NCBI GenBank assembly: GCA_021209875.1
Contig: JAGYVD010000004.1
Coordinates: forward strand, 868,001 to 932,000
Source: Rosellinia necatrix
Taxonomy: Eukaryota > Ascomycota > Sordariomycetes > Xylariales > Xylariaceae
DNA length: 64,000 nucleotides
Direction: 5' to 3'
Shown: piece after piece, positions 55,564 to 64,000 of the stretch
How the letters are laid out: every line of letters starts with the position of its first letter
Position numbering within the stretch: the first letter of the stretch is position 1
Translations under genes and position numbers: made by a program
The notes under the pieces: model-generated
What the model was told of the DNA's origin: nothing
Database searches by the model: none
Seen by the model: the letters and a program-made list of their open reading frames with translations, nothing else

Positions 55564-58554
55564 CGTCGCTAACGGGCGTTTCTGAACGGGTTGCGTCCGG
55601 GTTCACGAGTCGAGTCGACGAGACAACAGGGGGGGGGAAGGGGATTGTTTGAGAAGGTCATCGGGGATCGTCATCGAGCCCGTTTCCCCAACCCTAGCCA
55701 GATCCCGCCCTCGTAGGATCGCCCGCATCAAATCAGATACCATGTTCGCTGGCCCATGCCCATGCCCATACCGTACCCCTCATTTTGGGGGGGCCGCCAC
55801 CCCGAGCAGACGAGCCGTGGGCATCGCCTGACCTTTTACTCCGGTCGTCGCTCTGTAAACGCGTGGTCCCAAAAGGGGGCAGCTGGCAGCCCGCGCGAAC
55901 AGGGAAAGCGGGATGGGGCACGATGCGCGAAGAATGGCCCAATGCTGATGTCACACATGCCCAAGATATCGAATCTGGGGTGCTGGTGGTAGGTGGGGGT
56001 CCCGGCCGGAGGTTTTCCGCAGAATGGGGTGTTGATCCTTTCACTGCTTCTTAGCACCAGCTGAGGGTCTGCTTAATTAAGTGCTTACCTACCTATATAT
56101 CTTGGTTATACGGTTTAAAAAAAGATTGCATTTTAATAATTTATGCACGGTCGGAAAAGAGGCGTGGGTAAAAGGTGGTTGTATTGGAAAGGAATCTAGG
56201 GTGTGGGTGGTATCCGGTTAGTGAGCGGATTCACTGCTTCTTAGCACCAGCAGAGGCTGCTCGTTGTCAATGTATGTGCTTCCCCAGAACAGACCTAGAA
56301 CTGGCAACGTGGTTGTCTTGGCGTTGGCAGTGGAGCTGCGAGCCTGACGATCCGTACTTCTATGGAGGGCCATTCGGGCCACTTGCAACAAAATAAAAAT
56401 AATTATATAAAAACAGCTTAAAATATAAAGTAATATTTATTATAATTTTTGTTACATTCTTCTAATTATTTTAAAGTTTTAGATTGTTTATATTATAGAA
56501 GTGTGGGGTAATATCCAGCTTTTGTTTTATTGTAAGTGGTCCTACTGGACCTCCGTCCATTTCTCCTGCTATTCTCTTTACAAATTAGACATGCTGTTGA
56601 AATGTCTGGACGCCACCTACCTTCTACATATATGTTCTTGAGGTTTAGTGATACTTTGTACATCGCCATTACTCAATCACAGAGCCCCGAGGTCCCAATC
56701 GGCCCCACCTTATAACAAAACATCTCAGGTAGGGTCTCAAGGTAGTGTGGTTGTTCTATTGTAAAAAAAAACTTCTTGAACTATACCTCTGTATTGGGAA
56801 GAAAAACTAAGGTTGAAGAAAGAAGAGAACTACATACAGGGCCGACGGCCAGAATTCCTACTTGTACATCTAACAGGCCATTCGCTGTGCCTGCCATACC
56901 CACCCGGGCTATTCACTCCCCACCTAGCCACCTAGTCACCTAGCAATCAGGGGCCAACATGGCTGTTGGGCCATGACACTTCTCGCTAAAACGTTGTTGT
57001 TTTAATAATGCTGTACCGTCGGCAATACATATCAACAGCTGTTAATGAAGTCTCACCCGCAAAGAGTGCCTCTTCGACGGGTGTCTGCAGTCTCATCCTA
57101 CCTTCTTTACGTTAGGTATTATCGTCAAACCCCCTAAATCCAGAACTGAGATGTAGGCAACAAGGATGAGCTTACTTGGCGAATACCTCCGGCTGCGTTT
57201 ATATATTCTTTCAACATCGACATGACGTGCGGAGCCCCGATATCAATCCCGTCATTCTGGTTGAAGAGGGATAGCTAAATCACCCTTGAGTGGCTTGTGC
57301 ATATCATTTGCCCATCACCAGCCTGTGTGGAGGTATCAGCTTTTGATAACCCCTTCGCCATCACGTGTACCGTGTGCTTTGTTTGTATATTTACATGCCA
57401 TTTAAGTTACATGAAGATGATAAGTAATTTATATAACTAGAGCTTTCTCAAGTCACACTCATCCCTAAACCTTGCCAAGTTTAAGAATTAGTAAATCACC
57501 TCCTCTAGCTCAGAGGAACCAGCCTAACTCTTCAATATACGATTCAACCTATCTGTCCATGTCGCAACCGGTGAGTTTTGTTCAAGTTTGGCTTGCTGAC
57601 ATATTCAACAATCTCCATTAGAAGCAAGTAAAGCCTTGATACATGCCTAGGCGGCCACAAGCAGGGGCTTAGTACATACTTGGGGTACGGGGTAGATACC
57701 TGTTAGGTAACCCCCTTTGGTCCCCGCTCATGTACCGGGCATAGACATTGATTGGTGGTGGTGGTGAATGAGATGCCAAAACCGGTAGGTGTAATCCACT
57801 CTATCAGCCACACGGAGGTTATCTGGTGGGGTATTATTAGTGGGGCTAGCGGCTTCCAAGATACTACTTTAAGTATCTAATAATCTCGACAAGCGCCAAC
57901 CCAGTGGACGGAAGACACAGGAGGTACTTGTCTATCTAACAACCGCCTACCGTGTTTCCTGCATTACCGGTACTTACTAACACCTACTAGGTTAGGTAGT
58001 CTCGCCTTTCATGATGGGTCTGTTCTGAGTAACCTAGACCCGTGTGCCTGTCTCCATCAAGAATTCCTCCTTCAACCTCTGATCGGCTCCGTATCCTGAC
58101 ATCAACAACAATAATACAAGACCACCACCGGGCTGTTTTGTGGTTTCGGACCATGCGTTTCCCCCCCCCCCCCCCTACTTCTTCCCGCGACACTCATTGT
58201 ATTACTCGATTAGACCCAATTAGCCATCTTATCTTGCCGGTATCTCCAGGCTCCTAGGCCGGCGCATCGCTGGCATCGCTCCCTCGATCGTGGCTGATGC
58301 CGTCATACCGACATAGACGCATATGAATCTCGAATCTCGAATCTCGAATCGCTTTGCACACTACACCACCAACTTCGGCCAGATCCCGAAACAGCCTCTA
58401 TCTCCCCCCGCATTTGCGCATAGCTTGCGAGCTCCCTCCCCCCGGTTGATCCACCGCTATTACCGCTGCTATCTCGACGACTATGCTTTGCGTCGAGTCT
58501 TGGAATATATAGATTGAGATTGCCTGATATTATTCTTCGAAGGGAGCCACTGCC
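55564..58554. other. Long intergenic region, no gene seen
   Basis: About 3 kb. It contains a 22-bp exact direct repeat (56040-56061 and 56230-56251, starting TTCACTGCTTCTTAGC), an AT-rich block (56390-56540) and a poly-C run near 58160. It should hold the promoters of the dehydrogenase and the permease. No coding pattern is supported. Confidence 0.45.
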
Positions 58555-60458
58555 ATGCCCAGCCACTACGCGGCCAACCTCCACCCTAACGAACGGGATT
58601 CCCTCGAGCTCGCGTCCCTGGCCTCGTCGAGCCATGACCCCAATGCATACTCTGAAACCGATTCAAGGCCGTCCATATCGTCCTCCCGCAAATTCTCCCT
58701 CGAGCAGGATGACCCCTTAGATGACGGGAACACGGCCGGCCACTTTACGCTTGGCGGCGCTCGTGATAGATCGTACTCGACTACTTCCAATTTCGACTAC
58801 TCGGCGAACCTGTTCCCCCTCTCCTCGTCCACTGCGCCGAGTTACGCTCCGTTGGGTGCTCCAAGCTCCGCCGCGCAACATCAAGGAGGTCTAGGCGGCG
58901 CGTCGCTGGAGAAGCACAAGACATTGACCTACCTGAATGGGTTGGGCCTGATTGTTGGATTGATCATAGGTTCTGGCATTTTCTCCTCTCCCAGCCAGGT
59001 CAACGTCAACGTCGGCTCCCCGGGTGCGTCCTTAGTAGTGTGGACGATAGCGGGTATTCTAGCATGGACAGGTGCGGCCAGTTACGCCGAGTTAGGAGGC
59101 GCGATCCCCCTCAATGGAGGCGCGCAAGTATACCTATCCAAAATCATGGGCGAGCTGGCCGGGTTTCTGTTTACGTGGGTCGCTGTTCTCGTCTTGAAAC
59201 CCGGGAGTGCTGCTATTATTGCTATTATCATGGGAGAGTACCTTGTCCGGGCCTTCATCGGAGCTGAGGCGGAACACATCAACCCTTGGATCGGCAAAGG
59301 GGTAGGCCTTGCCGGACTTTTTCTCATTACCTTCCTCAACTGCGTTTCCACCCGACTCGGGACACGAATCAACGATGCGCTCATGTTCTTAAAGTTTATT
59401 TCTTTGATCGGCGTAACCGTTGTGGGGATTGTGGTGGCCCTAACCGGGTTTTCGTCTTCGGGCCAGGCAAATACCGACTGGAAGAACCACCAATGGTTTG
59501 AGGGCACATCCACGGATGGTAGTCACTGGGCCGTTGCCTTGTATGCCGGGCTTTGGGCATACGATGGTTGGGATAATGTGGGTTATGTGCTTGAGCAAAT
59601 TGTTAGGCCCTTATGCTAATTTGATTGTAGACAAATTACGTGGTTGGCGAATTTCGTAACCCGTCGCGAGATCTCCCGCGGGTCATCCACACAGCTATGC
59701 CTTTAGTCATCATCGGCTATCTACTCGCCAACTTTTCCTATTTCCTTGTTTTACCCAAGGAAATACTCAACAGCACTAATACCGTCGCGGTCGCGTTTGG
59801 GAGCAAAGTATTTGGTCCTGCAGGGGCACTTATATTCGCGCTAATCGTTAGCGCCTCGTGCTTTGGATCGTTGAACTCTACAACCTTTACGAGTAGTCGA
59901 TTAGTGTATGCCGCTGCCAAAGAAGGATTTATCCCTTCATTTGCCGGCCGGATTGGCATCGGCTCTGCGGAGCCTAGGCCTTCTACGCGAAGGCGCGGCT
60001 GGCTTTCTAGGCGCTTCCGGAACTTTGTTGGCGATGAAGAAACAGGGCTCTTTTTCACGCCTGTCAATGCACTCATCCTGAACACTCTCCTAACAACAGC
60101 GTATATGGCTGTTGGCGAATTTAGCGAACTTATTACCTTCTATGGTGTGGCTGGGTATTCTTTCTACTTCCTTACCGTTCTCGGATTGATCATCCTTCGT
60201 GTCAAGGAGCCGCATCTTGAACGGCCATACAAGACCTGGATAACTACGCCCATAATATTCTGCTGTGTCAGTTTATTTCTTCTCAGTAGAGCCGTTTTTG
60301 CACAGCCACTGAAGACGCTAATTGTTGTCGCCTTCGTTCTCACGGGCATACCGATCTTCTTTTGGCGGATACAAGGTCGAGATCAAGTCGCTAAGCGCGA
60401 AAACGGAAGGAGAGAGACACCGTCCTGGCAGTTCTGGAAGCGCTGGGGTCGGACATGA
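58555..60458 (+). CDS. Amino-acid permease, LAT/APC family (Mup1-like)
   Basis: A 616-aa, about 12-TM amino-acid transporter of the L-type (LAT) branch, which in fungi includes high-affinity methionine permeases. Exons are 58555-59577 and 59631-60458; the intron (53 nt, branch GCTAAT) is phase 0 and joins DGWDN to TNYVVGEFRNPSRDLPR. The first 110 residues are Ser-rich, polar and cytosolic, as expected for a regulated plasma-membrane permease. TM1 is LTYLNGLGLIVGLIIGSGIF with the GSGIF substrate motif. ASYAELGGAIPLNGGAQVYL follows, and the WAYDGWDN motif is typical of LAT transporters. A basic insert (RPSTRRRGWLSRRFRN) sits in a late loop. Exact substrate is inferred only by family. Confidence 0.88.
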
Positions 60459-60971
60459 GATCACGACAATCTCACTTGCTAGGCAGGAATTAAATCCTTT
60501 AGCGGGCGTTGTTTTCCAATATGCATCATTCCTTGGCTTATCCGGTCAGGGTATTACACGATGGTGGGAATGAATTGCAAAGGCGTTGGTAAATGCCACA
60601 ATCATGGTATTATTGGAATACGAAAACCCAATTCAAAGATTTGGGAACATAGACTCCCCAAGCATCACGCCTTGAACACCTAGAGGTTCTCGGGCTAATA
60701 GAATAATAATCTGTAACAAGTATGTTTTGTGTGCTTTCGTTTAAACATTCATATATTAAGTGAGTTAGTTGCGTGGTTCCCAAGATCCCAAGAAACTCAC
60801 AATTCCATTTTCGCCGAAGCACTCTAGACTAGGCAGCTCCTTACATTAGTACATATAACGGCAAGCCGATAAAGAGGCACTTTATTCACCCACTGGATAT
60901 CGTGGGGGAGAGCCCAGAAACTTGACACAGACGGGCTATTTACCCCCTCCAGTCCCTTCGGGGAATCGAAA
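60459..60971. other. Intergenic between convergent gene ends
   Basis: About 500 bp between the permease stop and the MOSC stop. Nothing else is seen. Confidence 0.5.
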
Positions 60972-61699
60972 TCAGACACACGCGAGAGGCACAAACGCGG
61001 CCGGACTGTCCACGACGATCCTCATATCCGCCTCGATCCTCCCGCCGACCTCGACCGTGCCCATGACGCCCGCGCGCCGCGTGACGACGGCCCCCGCCTC
61101 ATCCCGCACGAGGAACCTCTCCCTCAGGCCGGCGCGGAACCGGTCGATCTGCGGACAGGGGTTGCGCACGCCCCGGAGCCGGACAACCGCGTGCGGCTCT
61201 ATCAGCAGCAATGGCAGCGACAGCGGCTCAGCGGCGGCGGCGGCGGCAGCGATGACGGGGACGAAGTGCAGGTCCGTCCCCGTCCCTGGTATCGCTCGCG
61301 TACTCAGTCAGTATCACCGAGGCGAGGCGAGGCATGCCATACTATCCTATCCTAATCCTAATCCTACGCCCTTTGCTTTCGCTCGTCCACGGGACAGGGG
61401 GGGGGGGAAGGGTGGGCGTCGGCGTACCTAGGGCCAGCAGGTCGATGCCGGCAGTCGTGACGTTCTCGCCCATCGCCGCCGGCTCCACGCCGCACTCGGC
61501 GAGTATCTCGAGCGGCATCAGATGCACCTGCCGTAGATTCGCGGGCGGCGGCGCGATGTGCAGGCGGCTGCGGTGCTGCACCGTCGCCCCGCTGTGGCAG
61601 TCCCCCCTCCACCCCGAGGCCCGCCGCCAGCGTTATCGACGGCGCCCGCGCCTTCGAGAAGCCGTGCGTCGCGGAGGCGGCGACCGCGTGGACGGACAT
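60972..61699 (-). CDS. MOSC-domain protein, one frame break
   Basis: MOSC domains are beta-barrel modules related to molybdenum-cofactor sulfurase C-termini; stand-alone forms (YiiM-like) handle sulfur or N-hydroxylated substrates. The ATG is at 61699 (MSVHAVAASATHGFSKARAP). SITLAAGLGVEG is followed by a +1 shift at the run 61602-61607 (six C on the plus strand; five keep frame). Then come HSGATVQHRSRLHIAPPPAN, LRQVHLMPLEILAE and MGENVTTAGIDLLALG. The intron 61286-61427 joins to GTDLHFVPVIAAA. VRLRGVRNPCPQIDRFRAGL holds the conserved Cys of the family, and TRRAGVMGTVEVGGRIEAD ends the domain. Exon lengths (61699-61428 and 61285-60972) fit in phase only if one base is removed from the run. Total is about 194 aa. 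Confidence 0.82.
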
Positions 61700-63408
61700 G
61701 GTCGTTAAGGAGGGGGCGATTTGGGGCGAGAGCCGAGATTATGAGCGAGTGAGGTGCGAGCTCTACAGCAGTTAGGTAGGTAGGTAGGTGATAGTTTGGG
61801 TTTTCTGTCATCCGGAGTCTGGCTACCTATGTGAACTCCATTCTTGCGAGATCCTATCCCTCGTGGAGGGCGGCCTGGTAGTTGTGATGAGATGTTTTTT
61901 TTTTTCCCGCGCACTTGAGGCACTGAGTCACGTCTGAGTTTACGGCCGACATCGTTAGATACAATCTATACGCCATTACCCCATCGCTTCATTTCATTAC
62001 GTGAGAATTTATTTTTAGATCCGTGTATGATGTTGAACATCGGTTTAATTTAGGCATTAGTTGTTCATTTCATTTGTTGTGTACACAATCGCATTGCTAC
62101 TATTTGGATTCTACGATGACTTGCCGGCTGGTGTGATGTTTGGTTCGACTTACACTCATGGCTAGCGGCTCCCCAGCGGACACTCCACGATGATGAGGAG
62201 AAAGAGGGGAGGGGAAAATCAACTCGTCCACGGCTTGGCGCTAACAGGATTCGGAGATGTTCCCCTCATATCCATGAGTCCATGCTTCACTCCAACACCT
62301 TGTGATGAATGGAGGTGTAGAATATTCTAGAAAGGGCTGGGAGTTTCAAGATCTAAAACGAAATGCTGTACACCATCAACAACGAGGCGAACAAGGTTCT
62401 TTGTTACGCGACTCTTGGCTGACAGCAGCCAAGCAAGATGATTGACACCAACTGTCGTCGCAGCCCAAACCAAATGCAAGTTAATATAAGATAGATTAAT
62501 GTATGATAACACGATAAAACGTGGACATTGTGAGATTTTAGAAAATAAGGGATGTCGTCAAGACGTAATGCCAACAGGGCACCATGACAGCGAAGCTGAG
62601 GGAAGAGGTATATACAATAAGCTGCGACCACATCGCTCTATTTCATACAGCTCAGTGTTTGGGACTCGTTACGTTTGACAGCGCTGGTATGGTATGTTTC
62701 CGCATGTTTGGTCGCACTTGGGACCTGGTGGGATATCAGGTGCCTGTTTCAACTACGACGCTCTTAATTGGAATCCAGGCAACAGAATTCTGTAGGTGGT
62801 GGAAACGCTGGTCAGTTGATCTGTTTTTTTGCTTCTGGGGACTCCAATGATCATCTGCACTAACTGGGTCAAGCAAGGAGCTCGTTCGATGTGACCCCTG
62901 CTTCGACAAGGTCAAGGACAGGCTTGGCAATGTGTCAAGGAAGGCTTGATTCTTGTGGTGATCACTCCAAGGTTCATCTTTACCATCTGGTAGCTGCCAC
63001 AGCATAAGACGCACTAACGTCATGTACAACTTGTGACTTCAGAACCTGACTCCCTTAAGACGAGCTACGTATCGTTGTTGCGAAATCGACCTTCTCCAAC
63101 AGGTATCCCATTACCAACAGAATGTCACTAACGGCCTTATCCAGCCTTATGTCTCCTGTCTGGTTACATCCGGGGATCACGTCTATCATCACGCTGCAGG
63201 ACAAAAGCAATGACATGCGAGCAGATACTGCACTGTAACACGTTGGCGCTTGTCCATTCGGTTGACGTTGTCTGACAGTCAGCCCCTCAAACTTGGTCAT
63301 GGAGGGGAATCGAGGGTCACACACAAGATGCCACGAGGGGTTACCATCGCCATGGCACGGCGTCCAAATCCAGCGCCATGGAAGAACAACTAAGGGATGA
63401 ATCGAGCG
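61700..63408. other. Intergenic, no gene seen
   Basis: About 1.7 kb between divergent genes. Short ORFs at 62584-62850 and 63055-63474 show no motif. Confidence 0.45.
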
Positions 63409-63417
63409 TATATAAAA
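63409..63417 (+). promoter_or_regulatory. TATA box of the BNR-repeat gene
   Basis: TATATAAAA lies 114 bp upstream of the ATG at 63523. It is the clearest TATA element of any gene in the window, which suggests a strongly inducible promoter. Confidence 0.6.
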
Positions 63418-63522
63418 GCTCCCCCCATACGGGATCGACAGATCAACAATGGCGCTCAGATGATTCTCCAACACTTCCCGTCTTCCTCCATCGTCACCGA
63501 TTAGATCAGATACCTACCTACT

Positions 63523-64000
63523 ATGCTTTCCGTGGTCTCAGCCGCGGTCTCTGCCTTCCACCACCTGCACCTCCGAGCCCTCGCCTACTTCGCCAGACGC
63601 CTGCCGGGCCGTGTCGTGAACGCGGGCGGCCTCGTGGTAATCGACAGCGCGGGCGTGTACATCCGCGCGACGGCGACGAACGACGGGGGTCTGCTGGCGG
63701 GCTACGCGGCGACCGATGGAAGTGAGCACGTGCTGCGGGTGGCCAAGTCCACCGACGGTGGCCAGTCTTGGCGGGCGCAGGGGGAGGTCTACCGGGCCGA
63801 CCGGACCCTTCACGACGTGGACAACGCATTTCCACTGCAGCTACCGGGCGGCCGTGTACTATACGCTTACCGCAACCACGACCGGACAGCCTCGGGGTCT
63901 CAGTACACGTACTATCGCATTACCATATCCTACTCAGACGACGGTGGCGTGACCTTCAAGTACCTGTCCACCGTCGCCGAGCGTGCCGCCGCCGGCGTCA
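63523..64000 (+). CDS. BNR/Asp-box repeat (sialidase-like) hydrolase, 5' part
   Basis: The start is MLSVVSAAVSAFHHLHLRAL, and the frame is open to the window end (159 codons). Two Asp boxes are visible: KSTDGGQSWRA and YSDDGGVTFKY, the S-x-D-x-G-x-x-W/F signature of six-bladed beta-propellers in sialidases and related glycosidases. GGLVVIDSAGVYIRATATND and GGLLAGYAATDG near the start, and the later PLQLPGGRVLYAYRNHDRT, fit fungal BNR-repeat or GH93-like exo-glycosidases. The N-terminus is only weakly like a signal peptide. Catalytic residues and the C-terminus lie outside the window. Confidence 0.75.
   Translation, partial: MLSVVSAAVSAFHHLHLRALAYFARRLPGRVVNAGGLVVIDSAGVYIRATATNDGGLLAGYAATDGSEHVLRVAKSTDGGQSWRAQGEVYRADRTLHDVDNAFPLQLPGGRVLYAYRNHDRTASGSQYTYYRITISYSDDGGVTFKYLSTVAERAAAGV

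Noticed and set aside
1..64000. CRISPR arrays, ribosomal RNA genes or secondary-metabolite core synthases
   Set aside because: None seen. Repeats present are simple-sequence, solo-LTR-like or short tandem arrays, and no PKS/NRPS/terpene synthase motifs appear.

Overview
The window is nuclear DNA of a filamentous ascomycete (Pezizomycotina). The evidence is short GT-AG introns of about 46-153 nt with CTNAC-type branch sites, and fungal families: Rtt109, mitochondrial ribosomal protein mL57 (Mrpl15), a HET-domain protein, a fungal rhodopsin-type membrane protein and several MFS carriers. The flavor is Sordariomycete-like, but I cannot fix the genus. Exon boundaries below were worked out by hand from splice signals, codon phase and family resemblance.

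Left part (1-8 kb): the 3' end of an MFS transporter, then a transposon graveyard. It holds two broken Tc1/mariner transposases, three solo-LTR-like elements (TG...CA ends, TATA box, 5-bp target duplications; one sits exactly inside a transposase gene) and a truncated glycosyltransferase-90-like fragment. Stops at Trp and Gln codons look like C-to-T (RIP-type) damage.

Accessory part (8-42 kb): a 7-TM rhodopsin-like protein, a flavin monooxygenase, a 13-exon gene for a 1332-aa GTPase/RING-like/patatin-like protein whose patatin catalytic Ser and Asp both appear to be replaced, two MFS transporters, a frame-broken dipeptidyl-peptidase 5, a dUTPase/dCTP-deaminase-fold protein, tRNA-Ala(AGC), a 1052-aa HET-domain protein with a coiled-coil insert, and a divergent pair made of a 286-aa protein (possible gasdermin-like pore former) and a subtilisin-like protease. 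The HET gene plus this pair is the best candidate for a self/non-self or regulated-cell-death locus.

Right part (42-64 kb): mostly conserved household genes, namely mL57, Rtt109, a HemK/Mtq1-type glutamine methyltransferase, mitochondrial leucyl-tRNA synthetase, a zinc alcohol/polyol dehydrogenase, an amino-acid permease, a MOSC protein and the 5' end of a BNR-repeat hydrolase. Several conserved genes (DPP5, Mtq1, MOSC) carry +1 shifts at G/C runs, which points to either sequence error or slippage mutation.
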